Assembly: GCF_030848805.1 (NCBI RefSeq)
Contig: NC_092368.1
Span: 8,052,571-8,116,570 of the forward strand
Length of the DNA: 64,000 nucleotides
Origin: Temnothorax longispinosus
Taxonomy: Eukaryota > Arthropoda > Insecta > Hymenoptera > Formicidae
Reading direction: 5' to 3'
The notes under the pieces are model-generated. The model ran no database searches. It was not told where the DNA came from and saw only the letters and a list, made by a program, of their open reading frames with translations. The position numbers and the translations under genes were made by a program. Each line of letters starts with the position of its first letter. Positions within the stretch are counted from its first letter, which is position 1. Shown here piece by piece: positions 10,601-22,585 of the stretch.

Positions 10601-12483
10601 TCCCGGTCTCGCTCTTCCTTAGCGGTTTTTATTTCGGATACATGTTTCTAGCGCGCCCTTGATATCGATCGTTTAACGTCACATAGCTATCGTCCTCGCC
10701 CTCGTTTTCATTCTATGTCTCTTTACGGTGTGTTCTCTTTTTCCCATGTCTTGTTATCGCTGTGTTATGTTTCTTCAATATCAATTACTCAACGTATAAT
10801 TTTTCCTATTAAATATTATTTAATTAACGACGAATATAATTGAAGAAAGTGTGCGGTTTCAATTAAAACTCGCTTATACTATATTTAAGGTAGAGATTAA
10901 TATGCCAAAATTCTTTATGTATTATGGTATAAAAAGAAAATCATGTTTTTCAAATTCTACCCACTTTTGCGTTCCTTCGTTATTAACGGTAAACTTGAAT
11001 ATGACTCTTCAAATTGAGTTCAGCTTTTTTCCCTTTTTTCCCCTTTGTTATTTGTTTCATTTTTGTTTTATTTCGCGATCATCTTAAAAACATGATGAGA
11101 TCCTCTCATCATTGCTGGATTCTTTCTGAAAAGGCATTTCAATTCAGTTTCCCTCTCCCTTATCTCGTACAAATTTCCAGTTTATTCTTTCACACCCACG
11201 TTCGCTCCTCGACAAACGTCAATAATCCTCGAGCGTCCTAACTCGCATATAGATGACCGTGTAAAGTTTCCAAGTCCTTTCCGCTTCAGAGGAAATCACC
11301 GCGAATGGTTGCCATTAGACTACCGCGCAACAAAACGTTCTCCTTTGAATTAATGGCGCGATCCCATCGAGGTCTTTCCTCTTCTCGCGTTCCATCACGC
11401 AACCCGCTCGCAGGAACGATCTCGAACGGATCGCTCCTCCTCGCGAACCGAGGAATCTCCCGCTGTCCAACCCCCACGACTCGGTACAACTGCCGTAACT
11501 GGCCGTAACTGGCGGGCCTGGCGGCCGCAAACTGGCCAGCCGGCAACGCCTAGGCAAATCGATAAGTCGCGGTTGCCGCGGAGACCGGTCCAGGCCTCGC
11601 GGACTTGCTCTTTGCTCTTCGCGGGGGAGGTGTCGCGCACGCATGCAACGAAACGACACACGGGCACGCGCATAACCTCATCGCGAATCGCGATCGCGCG
11701 AAATTCGCACGAGAGATAACGAGCGAAAATCGACGATTTATTCGCCGAATGCGACACGTTCGCCAATTTTGGAGCATTATTTTTTGGTACGACACGGGAC
11801 CTTATGCCGCGCTCATTTCATCAGACGCGATTCTTCGAACGATAAGTCGATTGACGGAGCTACGGTCATGGGGGATTGTCATGGAGATTGCCGTGATTAC
11901 TGTGTCAAATACAATTGTCAGAAACTGCCGCAACTGTTTTACGCAAAATTATAGTAAAACGCTTGTAATCTTGGCTACGCGATTAAACGTAAACCAAATG
12001 TAACGCGCGCACATGCGAATAGAAACGAAATACTAACCTCACTTTGTGTAATTCGATGTTTTCAAGCGGCCGATAGAACGCACCCACGTGGATCCACCAC
12101 CATCTCTCGAACTTGAAATCGATCGCTTTCAAGTTGACATTATATTACACGTCATTCGTAATTTTTTCCTATATTTCATGCATTTTACTTATCATAAAAA
12201 TACTGAAAAATACTTAAACGTCGACGAAAGGAGAGACAGACAGACATCTGAAAATAGTCATTGCTCCGATCTAGGAGTACGTTCAGATTCCTCAATCCTC
12301 ATCCGAATGGAATGCTGAAAATCTATAGTACACGTAACATATGCTATAGGATTTTTAACACTCGGGTGGGGAATCCGAACACAGCCTTTCTGTCAGGATC
12401 ATGCAGTCCCACGTAGAGAAAAAAGCGGAACGGAAAGCAAGCACAACAGTTCCCAAAAAAGATAGAATGGGCGAGTTCAGGGG
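10601..12483. other. intergenic, GC-rich island, no gene recognised
   Basis: From about 11280 to 11830 the DNA becomes CpG-rich, with many short overlapping frames on both strands that resemble no family I know. This is most likely promoter or untranslated first-exon sequence of the ZDHHC gene or S6K. From 10620 to 11280 it is AT-rich and featureless. Confidence 0.5.
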
Positions 12484-12622
12484 TCGATTGTACCTTGGGA
12501 CGAGGTAAAAATTACAAATGTGAGGAAATTTACTAGAGAATCTACAATTTCATTTGTCGAAATCTAGTAAATCTGTTCACTTTTGTAATTTTCACCTCGT
12601 CTCAAAATACAGAATCGACCTC
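12484..12622. mobile_element. palindromic MITE
   Basis: Arms GTCGATTGTACCTTGGGACG and its diverged complement ending in AGAATCGACCT. In between, ACGAGGTAAAAATTACAAA and TTTGTAATTTTCACCTCGT pair, as do TTTACTAGA and TCTAGTAAA. Non-coding. Confidence 0.7.
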
Positions 12623-12727
12623 CAGCAGACCAAGCTGCTGTAACAGTCAAACGTGATTAGCTCTTACGTTTAGAACCAACCAATCAACGCAGAGTGTTGT
12701 TAAGACGAACTCAACAGTTGTGTCTGC

Positions 12728-12862
12728 TGAACGCGGCCATTAGCTGCAATGGTAGCGAAAGGTAGCAATTAAGTGTAATTGGTTGGATCCAAAGGTAAGA
12801 ACCAATCACATTCAGTTGCTACCTTTCACTTCGCTAAGCAGAGGTTCGGCTGAACGCAGCCA
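12728..12862. mobile_element. palindromic MITE
   Basis: CTGAACGCGGCC near the left end pairs only in part with the right end (CTGAACGCAGCC), while AGCGAAAGGTAGCAA pairs with TTGCTACCTTTCACTTCGCT and TTGGTT with AACCAA. It directly follows the preceding MITE and lies about 0.6 kb upstream of the S6K start. Confidence 0.55.
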
Positions 12863-13418
12863 ACATTTGTGTCGACTTGTGTCGCTTGCTGGAAAGCTCC
12901 CTTTATTAATCTAGTGAGGTTAGGGAATCGCATCGTTGCGAGCGCGAGCCAAATCTCTCGCGAACATGGGACGTCGTGGGACGTCCCTCGAATCAAGTCC
13001 TCGAATCGAATCCTCGAGCCGGACTCGAGAATGAGATATCAACCTCGTATGTATGTATGTATGTACATGAATCACTCCATTCACTCCGTGGTTCGTGCGT
13101 GTATTTGCGATTACATGTGTAGAGTGTAGACTCGTGGTAAAATCTGGCGGCGAGCCTTTTACTGCTTTACGCGTTTTGTAAAAAAAAAAAAAAAGTTAAG
13201 CAAACACGAGGGGATTATCGTACGACATATCTCCAGGTGCGAGGTAAGTCCTCTCGAAACACGCGCCTCCCGATTCTGGCGCACGTCTGCTCTGCGTGCC
13301 CACGGAGCTTATGTCATTCGAATTCTCGTACAGCTTCGCCCACGGATTGAGGCACCTCGACAGATTTAACGTCCTTAACTCGCTTAGAGGCATCCGATGT
13401 GAATTTGATCTACCTAGA

Positions 13419-15021
13419 ATGGCTGGGGTATTCGACATTGAACTGCATGACGGAGATGCCGCGAATCAGGACGAGTCGGACGACGACGTGATCGAGAACA
13501 GAGAGGTAGAGTGTATTCGCCTAATGTGATATGAGTTACACTTGTAACAGCATGATTTTAACTAAATCTCGTATTCGTTCTTAGGAGGAATATAATCATG
13601 CCGCAACTGTAAGCGCTATACTAGAGTAAGCATTTTGGTTGCCCTTGATTTCAGAATAATTCCCCCATTTTGCTTGTCAATTGTTAAAGAGTAGGAATAT
13701 CGGATTACTTTTTAGATCGGAGAACTTGGAGAGGGTTCAGTTGTCCGAGCAAAATGTGAATCCGGGTCAAGAGAAGGCTGGTCCACAAGACTTCGAGTTG
13801 TGCAAGATTTTAGGAGAGGGTGGTTACGGAAAGGTCTTCCAAGTCAGAAAGGTCACAGGGAAGGATAAAGGCAGCATCTTTGCTATGAAAGTACTGCGCA
13901 AAGCGTCCATTATACGAAATCAAAAAGATACCGCTCATACCAAGGCAGAGAGGAATATCCTGGAGGCTGTAAAACATCCATTTATTGTAAACCTCATGTA
14001 TGCGTTCCAAACTGGTGGCAAATTGTATCTGATCTTGGAGTATCTGTGCGGTGGAGAGCTTTTCACATACCTCGATCGAGAAGGTATCTTCCTAGAGGAC
14101 ACTGCTTGCTTTTATCTGTCAGAAATTATACTGGCGCTGCAACATCTTCACAATCAAGGAATTATATATAGAGACTTGAAGCCAGAGAATATCTTGTTGG
14201 ATGCTGAGGGTCACGTCAAGTTAACGGATTTCGGTCTTTGCAAAGAACATATACAAGAGGGCACAGTGACGCATACGTTCTGTGGAACGATAGAATACAT
14301 GGCTCCAGAGATTCTAACTAGGAGCGGACACGGTAAAGCTGTGGATTGGTGGAGTTTAGGCGCTTTGATGTTTGATATGCTTACAGGGATGCCGCCATTT
14401 ACCGGTGACGACAGAAGGAAAACTATCGAAAAGATTTTGCGGGGAAAGCTGAGTCTTCCACAATATCTGACGCCAGACGCTCGGGATCTCATTCGAAAAC
14501 TCTTGAAAAGGCATGTCGTTCAGAGATTGGGCTCTGGTCCGGAGGACGCCGAGCAAATTAAGAATCACAATTTCTTCAAACACATTAATTGGCAGGACGT
14601 AATTGCCCGGAAGTTGGATCCGCCGTTTAAGCCATCTCTGAAGAGCGCCGACGATACATCACAATTCGACGAACAATTCACGGCAACCGTGCCGGTTGAT
14701 TCACCGGTCGAGAGTACTCTCAGTGAATCTGCGAACATGATATTTCAGGGTTTCACGTATGTGGCGCCGAGCGTTCTGGAGGAGATGTACGCACAGCCAA
14801 GAGTCGTGAACGCTAGAAGTCCACGTAGGGGATTGTTGAGCAACACGGGTTTTGGCGCAGCTGCAAGTCTACATGGCTTCTCTTCACCCAGAACAATGGA
14901 TGTTCATTTGCGCCCATCATTAGACCTCCAACAACAACAGCACAGGCAACATATGATGGGACCCAACAGCATAGAGGACACCGAAATGGTCGATCTTGGC
15001 CAGCTACCAAACCGTTTATAG
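13419..15021 (+). CDS. S6K: p70 ribosomal protein S6 kinase (S6K)
   Basis: AGC-family Ser/Thr kinase downstream of TORC1 and PDK1; it phosphorylates ribosomal protein S6 and promotes translation and growth. Exons are 13419-13505, 13585-13625 and 13716-15021 with consistent phases, giving about 477 residues (Drosophila S6K 490, human 502-525). The start MAGVFDIEL carries the TOS motif (FDIEL) that binds Raptor. The kinase domain has GEGGYGKVF (P-loop), FAMKVL (ATP lysine), IYRDLKPEN (catalytic loop), DFGLCKE, and the T-loop THTFCGTIEYMAPE with the PDK1-site Thr. The C-terminal extension keeps the turn motif PVDSPVEST and the hydrophobic motif FQGFTYVAPS, whose Thr is the TORC1 site. Almost the whole protein is in one 1.3-kb exon after two introns of about 80-90 bp. 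AATAAA follows at 15091. Confidence 0.96.
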
Positions 15022-15090
15022 TGCCGCGACCTATTGCGCGCAAACTACTAGCTTTTTGATGCAAACTAGGGAACGAAAGGAACATAGCCC

Positions 15091-15096
15091 AATAAA
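15091..15096 (+). terminator. S6K poly(A) signal
   Basis: AATAAA 70 bases after the S6K stop codon. A longer 3' UTR using later signals is possible. Confidence 0.55.
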
Positions 15097-17249
15097 TCTG
15101 TTTGTTCGCCGAATCGTTTCTTTACATTCGTGTGCGATGATGAACAGATATATTTAGCAAATTTAATATTATGTATAATATTATGCAAAAAGTAAGCACA
15201 GTGAGTTTGGTCAGCCTCTTTGACATCGCGGTATTACCTGCATCTGTACGCAATTTTTTTTCTTTTAGAACTAGCGATCTCAAGATGGCCAAGCGTTTGT
15301 TTGCAATGCGAGGGAGCGAATAGTGTATATCTTTTCGCATAGTGTATGTAAATACGTGCGGATAATTGAAAGCAAGTACATTCTTAACAAAACATTTACG
15401 AGCAGAATGCAGTTCAAATCTGAAGATTATATCGCAATAATAATAATACAGATATCGCAATCATATCGCTGATTGTAACGTAGTTGACTAGCATTAGATT
15501 GTTTCTAACAGTACACATTGATTCATACAAAGTGATGAATGCTTTAGGGAGACATTAGAGTCGAGAGAGAATGTTACAAACCAATTTTTTTTCTTTTTTC
15601 TTGTTTCAGAATCGCACGATAGTTTTTAGATCATAGCGATGATCAGAAAATACTTTACTGTAATAGTTTTTCGTTTCTAGTGCTTTGGAAGATTGCGACT
15701 GGTTTATTTCAAGTAAAACACTGAATTATATATATATATATATATACTTCATTTCGGGTGAATACGTACGGATTAAAATAATTTGTTGAACTCTTGAGGA
15801 AGAGGAGATTTCTTTTCTTTTGTTATCGAAGTACATACGTACGTAAGAAACGCGCTCTATTTCTAATTCTCGATTCTCATAAAAACAATTCTACATTCCG
15901 GTATTTTGGATTCGCAATATTGTATGAGATGGAACATCAGAAATTAAATGCAAGTAAAAATGAGTACCGAGTAGGTCCACGATCGTCTTGTTCTGTCATT
16001 AGTATTAAACGTAATTGATTCTATTAAATATATAGTTTATTAACTATATTTATATGTAAAAAAAGTTTGTCCCGATAGAATCGGAAAGGAAAACGAAAAT
16101 TCTTCATTATACCATATACATAAGAGTAAAGTCAGTCCTAACGATTCTATTTAGCACAACAGTACGTTGCCATTTTAAGGAATGGCATTTCTCTGATATA
16201 ATTAATTACGATTGCTATTTAGTATAAAAAAAGTGAAATATTTCAATCGTACATGATAAATGTATTTTCTTTTTAACTATACAGTATAGGTATGTATGTA
16301 TGTATGTGTATATTTATGTACACATGTACATATAGTATATACATAACGTATATAGACAGATGAGTTTTTTAAATTGAGATACTTAAATATCTCGAAATCA
16401 ACGCATTTTTGAAAAACATCAAATTATTCCCTCCTCAAGACTAACTTTTATCTAAAACATTTTTTTATCCGGCTTCAATTTTTTGATATTTAACAAAATA
16501 TTGTCTTGATGATTATGTTATTAAATATCGTGGAAAGTAGAGGCTGGATAAAAAAATGTTTCAAACAAAAATTGTTTTTCTTTGCATAAAATCAGATGCC
16601 GTTAAAAAATATATAGGTTTCTATTTAAAAAAATTAAGTTGACCTTGAAGTAATTCTGAAAACGTCCACCAAATAAGAAATAATGCTGTTATGTTTTCCC
16701 CCAAATTCAAATAACTTTTGATTAAAATTTTTTTTCAAAAATGTGTTTTCGAAATATTTAGATGTTTCAATTTAAAAAACACCCTGTATAAGACTCGAGT
16801 CTTGTTGCTAAATATAATCGAATAATTGTACATATAGCTGCCAATCCGATTACTTCCCAAAATTATAGTGTTGTATCACATTGAAAGTATAATTTATTTG
16901 CAAGAGGAATAATCACGCAGATTTTTCAAAGTGCCCAAGTGTTCAAAGCCATCTAACGTGGTTAGTATTACGTATACAATATACATTCGTACATTATATA
17001 TAAAAAATGTATATGCAAGAACGGATTGTTACTAGCCGTGTTAGAAATGAAATAGAGTGAGAGAACTTATTCTAATTGTGACTTATTTAAATAATGCGTG
17101 CCGTACAAAAAATAAGAAAAAATTGCTAATATTTGTAATATACATATATACACGTACATTGCCAATGATCCCATGTATCATCTTTGCGAAAGATACATAT
17201 ATTGCATTATATATATGTATAGTCGTGTGTATGTACATAAGTATTACAC
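15097..17249. other. S6K 3' UTR/intergenic, AT-rich, with one decayed foldback
   Basis: Mostly featureless AT-rich DNA with small TA and GTAT runs (15729-15746, 16288-16340). At 16363-16797 a foldback has ends TTTTTTAAATTGAGATACTT and AAGT-type complements near 16770, and finishes at CACCCTGTATA, a terminus common in insect mariner-like MITEs. No genes seen. Confidence 0.5.
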
Positions 17250-17264
17250 ACGCGCGCGCGCACG

Positions 17265-17312
<48 letters not shown>
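17250..17312. repeat. (CG)n(CA)n microsatellite
   Basis: Alternating purine-pyrimidine tract, CGCGCG... then CA repeats. The open frames across it are repeat translations. Confidence 0.95.
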
Positions 17313-17315
<3 letters not shown>

Positions 17316-17665
17316 CTATAAGAATACCAATAATATTAACGCGCTTCATTGATTTGTAATAAAGTGCATGCTATTATAATAAAACTTATATACGGCAAAT
17401 TAATGTTTGTATCAAATTATTAGAAATGTTTCACCGTCATTGAATAAATTACTGTAATTGACTCTAATAGTTATTCTATTAGTACGCACATATTGTTGAT
17501 ACAAATTACTGACCTATGTGCATGTTTATCCGCGACAACTTTGCGTCATGAGAAGGTACAAAATAAGATTGCAAAATGTAGTCTTAAGCAATAAGCGTTT
17601 CTTTTTATTATTATTAATTTTATAAGTGATACATCCATATTTTACAGGTATTGTTAAAGTGATTA

Positions 17666-19288
17666 TTAATGGTGTTTCTGTATTTTACTGTGTCTTGAAT
17701 TGTTTCTATCCTTATCTTCGTCTTTAACTTTTCTTTTTCTATTATAACGATCCTTATCTTTACCATATTTAGCATCGCAGTTCACCTCCTTATAAGTGTG
17801 TTTGTCATAATTCTGTTTTCTTTTATGTTTGTAAGCCTTGTAAATATGTTTCTCTTTAGAATCAGCTTTTTTCCTTTTCTTCCTGTTCTTCTTGGAATGG
17901 AAATCTTCCGAGTCGATGCTGCTGCTGCTACTACTATCACTATCACTACTACTACTACTACTACTACTACTAGTATTACTGCTAGTATCGCTAGATTTTT
18001 TATTACTGCTCTTCTTTTTCACTTTTCTTTTTTCTTTTTTACGATTTTTCCTCTCTAGCAGCTTTAATTTCCTGTAATTATAGGAGTAAACAATTTTCTT
18101 ACTTACAATTCTCAATTCTCAAATATCCTTCATCAATAGTAAGAGATTACATCACAATATTATATAGTTAAATTAACTTACAATAATAATCTCTTCTTTT
18201 CCTTCTTTGACAAAGATTTTAGAAATGACAGTTCAGACTGTTCCTCGTCTTCCGAGACAATAAGATGATCATGGTCTGGAACTCGTAAATGTTGTTGCGC
18301 ATCTAATGCAGATCTATAATATAAAAAAGACAATAGGCTAAAGTTTATTTTTATACCAATATTAATTTATTTCTTAGTTTATATTATTTATTTAACAAAA
18401 CCTACTTAAACTTATCTGTATAAAACGTATGTACACATGTAACACACATATAATACATATGAAAAACCAAGATTTTTAAAACTTACTTTTTCAGAGCTAG
18501 ACCATCTTCTCGCATCTGTTGCACGAGCGTCATAGTATCTGGGGCAGATGGTGTTTGCGAATTATTATTTGCCATTACAACGCTCATCGCTTGACTGTAC
18601 AAGGGACATTCCTTATCTAAAAATATTCGATTATCAACATTTGTTTTTCACTATGCGTTTGATACCATCACCACACTAGATAAATCTTTAGGATACCTGT
18701 ATTTATGTGTCCCCATTTATGGCATTTGATACATCGTACATTCCTTACTTGTATACCAAAGGGTTGATCTCGAATTTCGCTATCTCCCTTGCAGTAGCTT
18801 TCTCTTGGAGCATTGTACTTCCGCTGCCATTCAAACTTGTATTCAGGCTCATTGTCTTCCTTCTCCCGTTCTTTCTTTGCTCCAGGAGGTGGCTCATACA
18901 TAAAATTGACACTAAGTTTATCCTTACTCTCTTTGCTGAGCAGCGCCCTGAAAGAAACATTACATTAAAAACGAAAGTGCTCGTTACATGACATTTTAAA
19001 GTTACCTACTTATTATTATGAAGATCTTGTTCCTTCTCGTATTGTACTCGCAACTCCTCTTGCTTTTTCTTGTAAGCCTCTGCTTGCTGTTCCGCCATCC
19101 ATACCTGATACAGTAACGTGCATTTAACGTAAGAATATGACTTTTCTTTAAAATTACGACAAGAGAATAAAAATTATGCTGTTATCGTAAAGAGAGGTTA
19201 GGCCACACATTCGTACTCGCTTCAAATTGTCTCGCGACGCCGGATGGAAGAACTTTTTGCACATGTAATTGTTAAATCCCTTTCCCAT
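17666..19288 (-). CDS. CIR1: CIR1, co-repressor interacting with RBPJ
   Basis: Nuclear adaptor that in mammals bridges the Notch effector CSL/RBPJ to histone deacetylase complexes and also associates with the spliceosome. Six exons on the minus strand: 19217-19288, 19010-19104, 18697-18947, 18487-18616, 18182-18313, 17666-18071. All phases agree. The start MGKGFNNYMCKKFFHPASR matches the family N-terminus (CBF1-interacting co-repressor domain), and VWMAEQQAEAYKKKQEEL follows. Exon 3 has NFMYEPPPGAKKE, YKFEWQRKYNAPRE, RDQPFGIQVRNVRCIKCHKW and, with exon 4, a zinc-knuckle-like C-x2-C-x4-H-x4-C ending in DKECPL. Exon 5 has FLKSLSKKEKKRLL. The last exon is a lysine-rich and poly-Ser/Asp tail coded by a TAG/GTA-type trinucleotide repeat (near 17915-18000) that may vary in length. 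About 361 residues. Confidence 0.95.
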
Positions 19289-19529
19289 CTCAACAAATTC
19301 GTCCTTGCAATTTCAAACAGCAATTTAAAAAAATAATCACAGTACGAGTATGTACACTGGTCAGTAATTGCTTGCTATTACGCACAGAACATATACTAAG
19401 AGAAGCGCAAGCTGAAGGATAGCTCTACGGTGGAAACATGAAACGACGCGCGACCGACACGACCCCTATCGGGTTGGCCCTGGTACTACGTTCTATATCT
19501 GTAGCCGTATTCCGAATACGGCTTATATA
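19289..19529. promoter_or_regulatory. CIR1 upstream region
   Basis: The 240 bases before the CIR1 ATG up to the inserted foldback element. No TATA box is obvious. If the promoter is here, the transposon sits within it. Confidence 0.3.
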
Positions 19530-21075
19530 ACCTATTAGAAGTTAGCTTCCCCCACTTTTAGAATTAACATATTTTCACGGTTGTGCTGAATTGTGCTAGG
19601 TTTGTGCTATATTATGCTCGAATATTATAACCATAATATGAAAAATACGAAAGAAAATTTTAAAAAACGAATTTTTAGATCAGCCCCCCACTTTTCGTTT
19701 TTTTCAATTTTTTTGATTGTGCTGAGTTGTGCTAAGCTGTGCTAACATTGTGCTAAAATATTATTTAAAAAAAATAATAACAGAAAGAGTTACGATAAAA
19801 AAATAAATTATATCCAAAAATGATTTTTTTATCGTAACTTTGTTTGTTATAATTTTTTTTAAATAATATTTTAGCACAATGTTAGCACAACTTAGCACAA
19901 CTCAGCACAATCAAAAAAATTGAAAAAAACGAAAAGTGGGGGGTTAACTTAAAAATAATTTTTAGGTCAGCCCCCCACTTTTCGTGTTTTTCAATTTTTT
20001 CAATTGTGCTGAGTTGTGCTAAGTTGTGCTAACATTGTGCTACAATATTATTTAAAAAAAATAACAACAAAAAAAGTTACAATATTTTTTTATCGTAACT
20101 TTTTTTGTTATAATTTTTTTAAAATAATATTTTAGCACAATGTTAGCACAACTTAGCACAACTCAGTACAATCAAAAAAATTGAAAAAAACGAAAAGTAG
20201 GGAGTTGACCTAAAAAAATTTTTTTTTTTTTGTATTTTTCATATTATGGTTATAATATTCGAGCACAATATAGCACAAACCTATGCATAATTCAGCACAA
20301 CTTCCGGTTTTTTAGGAACAACAATGTAAAGAGCACTTTACTTTTGAACGCTCAAATTTTATAATTCAGATTTGTAATAATCTAGTGGTGAATGTAATAT
20401 TAATTACCTAAGACCTCTCTTTAGGTCAACCCCCTATTTTTCGTTTTTTTCAATTTTTTCGATTGTGCTGAGTTGTGCTAACATTGTGCTAAAATATTAT
20501 TTTAAAAAAATTATAACAAAAAAAGTTACGATAAAAAAATGTAACTTTTTTGTTGTTATTTTTTTTTAAATAATATTTTAGCACAATGTTAGCACAACTT
20601 AGCACAACTCAGCACAATCGAAAAAATTGAAAAAAACGAAAAGTGGGGGGCCGACCTAAAAATTATTTTTAAGTTAACCCCCCACTTTTCGTTTTTTTCA
20701 ATTTTTTCGATTGTGCTGAGTTGTGCTAAGTTGTGCTAACATTGTGCTAAAATATTATAAAAAAAAAATAATAACAAACAAAGTTACGATAAAAAAATCA
20801 TTTTTGGATATAATTTATTTTTTTATCGTAACTCTCTGTTATTATTTTTTTAAAATAATATTTTAGCACAATGTTAGCACAACTTAGCACAACTCAGCAC
20901 AATCGAAAAAATTGAAAAAAACGAAAAGTGGGGGGCTGACCTAAAAATTCGTTTTAAAAAATTTTTTTCGTATTTTTCATATTATGGTTATAATATTCGA
21001 GCACAATATAGCACAATTCAGCACAACCGTGAAAATATGTTAATTCTAAAAGTGGGGGGCTAATTTCTAATAGGT
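19530..21075. mobile_element. foldback (FB/MULE-like) element with four internal hairpins
   Basis: A 1546-bp element bounded by an exact 9-bp direct repeat GCTTATATA (19521-19529 and 21076-21084). Terminal inverted repeats start ACCTATTAGAAGTTAGC and extend at least 70 bp, through CATATTTTCACGG, into TTGTGCT repeats. Inside, four hairpins of roughly 230-275 bp follow one another (about 19682-19950, 19968-20213, 20425-20650, 20671-20942). Each begins with a C-run then ACTTTTCG, followed by three or four TTGTGCT heptamers about 10 bp apart, a short A/T loop, and the complement. No open frame. A 9-bp duplication and long, internally repetitive inverted arms are the signature of Drosophila FB elements (MULE superfamily); placing this element there is inference. 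Confidence 0.85.
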
Positions 21076-21256
21076 GCTTATATAGGCCTTGTTTTTTTTT
21101 TTTTATTCAGGTAAAAAAGGACCATGGGGAGAGCCCATATGGTCTACATAAATAGGTGAATCTATTTGATACGCAACACGGTTAAAACTTAAAATCTGTT
21201 TACATGAACGCCTCAATAAAAACGTTCCAATCATAGGAGGATTTACATAGTACTTA

Positions 21257-21377
21257 GGCTGCGTTTATCTTGACGCTTTCAGCGCTGAAAGCATCGGTCT
21301 ATCTTCGTTTGATGTTCGATGTGCAACAAAGATAGACTGATGCTTACAGCGCTGACAGCGTCAAGACGAACCCACCC
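21257..21377. mobile_element. Tourist-like MITE (GGCTGCG ends)
   Basis: Imperfect palindrome. GGCTGCGTTTATCTTGACGC at the left pairs with GCGTCAAGACGAACCC at the right, and the stem also has AGCGCTGAAAGCAT against ATGCTTACAGCGCT. The ends resemble the Tourist/Harbinger type and recur elsewhere in this window with different stems. Confidence 0.65.
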
Positions 21378-21642
21378 TAAAGGTGCGAATTCATGGGACG
21401 CTCGTTTCAGCGTATCGCGAGATCACGTGATTTCGATCTGATGCTAGCGTCAAGCAAAGAAAGCTGGATTTTCTCAGCTTTAAGCGTCAAAGCCAAAGCA
21501 GTGCGAAGACGCCGAAATTTTGACGCTGTTTTCCTTTTCATGAATTTCAATTGACGCCGGCGTCAATTGTGGTCATGCGACCTTCTTGCCGCTGGAAATG
21601 AGCGTCGAGCGTCAGCATGAAAAGGCACCTTTAAAATTACGA
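21378..21642. mobile_element. MITE with AAAGGTGC ends
   Basis: TAAAGGTGC at the left and GGCACCTTTA at the right, with several internal GACGC/GCGTC pairs. A diverged relative, keeping CACGTGA, TTGACGC and TGGCACCTT, lies around 26505-26800. Confidence 0.55.
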
Positions 21643-22585
21643 AGTACAATATCTTCCTAAAAAGGATAGACACCCACGCATCCGCGCGCCCAGCCCAAAG
21701 CCTTAAAGGGGATCCTGCAGCCGTATGATTTACCGATATTATCGTTAACCGATGGATCTTTTAATTGGCTTTACAGAATTGCAAGTTTTTGGTCTAGAAT
21801 TAAAGTCCGCACAAAAATCTAGGGTGGAAAACGCGATTTTATATCAAAAGCACCAAAAAATTAAAAATATCACTTATTGGGGCACATACACAGCTGTCAC
21901 CTGACGACAATATTTGCTTAAAACAAAAATTCTACAGTTTATACGTACATAATGTTTATCATCCACCCTTGGAAAAACATGTAGGAATAATATCGTGTAA
22001 GTAGAAGTAAGATTCAATGCGTACAAAAAAAGATCCATCTAATAATTATTTTAGTAATGCAAATACGGATGCAGGATGACAAGAAGAGCAGCAACAGTAG
22101 TTGCCGGATCTTGCGTAAGATGGCAAGCAATCGAAAAAAGGACAGATGTCATTTTGTTAGACAAAGACAGATATAGGGAAAACAAAATTAGAAAGGTTGA
22201 CATTATCGACATCGAGGAAGTTCGCCAGTCACTGCAGGATCTCCTTAAGAAGGAGAGCTACCTCTCCTTGTCCAAACGAAGGACAGACTATCACACTCCG
22301 TGACTAGTAATCTAAGAGTTGTAATTCGTTTTAACCTGTCATGTAAAGCAATACTGATTTTACATAAATGAAGTTAATTTAATTTTATCATCGGCGAAAG
22401 AAAGAACTGAAATATCTTATGGTTAAAAGTATATCACGCTTCACAACTTAAGTCTAAAAACCCCACGAAATACATGCATAACATCTCAACTGAAGCAGAG
22501 CACACATCTTTTTACCATAACATTTAAAACACGAACCAGACAAGATTAAGTAAATAATTTAATACACCGGGAGTAAGGACTCGGG
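21643..22585. other. no recognised gene
   Basis: Contains a short plus-strand open frame (22076-22303, 75 residues, rich in K/R/E/D) with no family resemblance. It could be an eroded exon or transposon tail. The lower part, from about 22330, is probably the 3' UTR of the minus-strand retrotransposon. Confidence 0.4.

Noticed and set aside
11286..12003. Overlapping open frames on both strands
   Set aside because: GC-rich island effect; translations look random and resemble no family.
14211..14583. Minus-strand frames inside S6K
   Set aside because: Antisense shadows of a highly conserved kinase exon.
17798..18077. Plus-strand frames rich in Thr or Leu
   Set aside because: Antisense of the CIR1 Ser/Asp repeat exon.
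19530..21075. CRISPR-like regular repeats
   Set aside because: Repeats alternate in orientation, form hairpins, and the host is eukaryotic; it is a foldback transposon with a 9-bp duplication.
22076..22303. 75-codon plus-strand frame
   Set aside because: Charged composition but no family resemblance, no splice context; kept only as a note.
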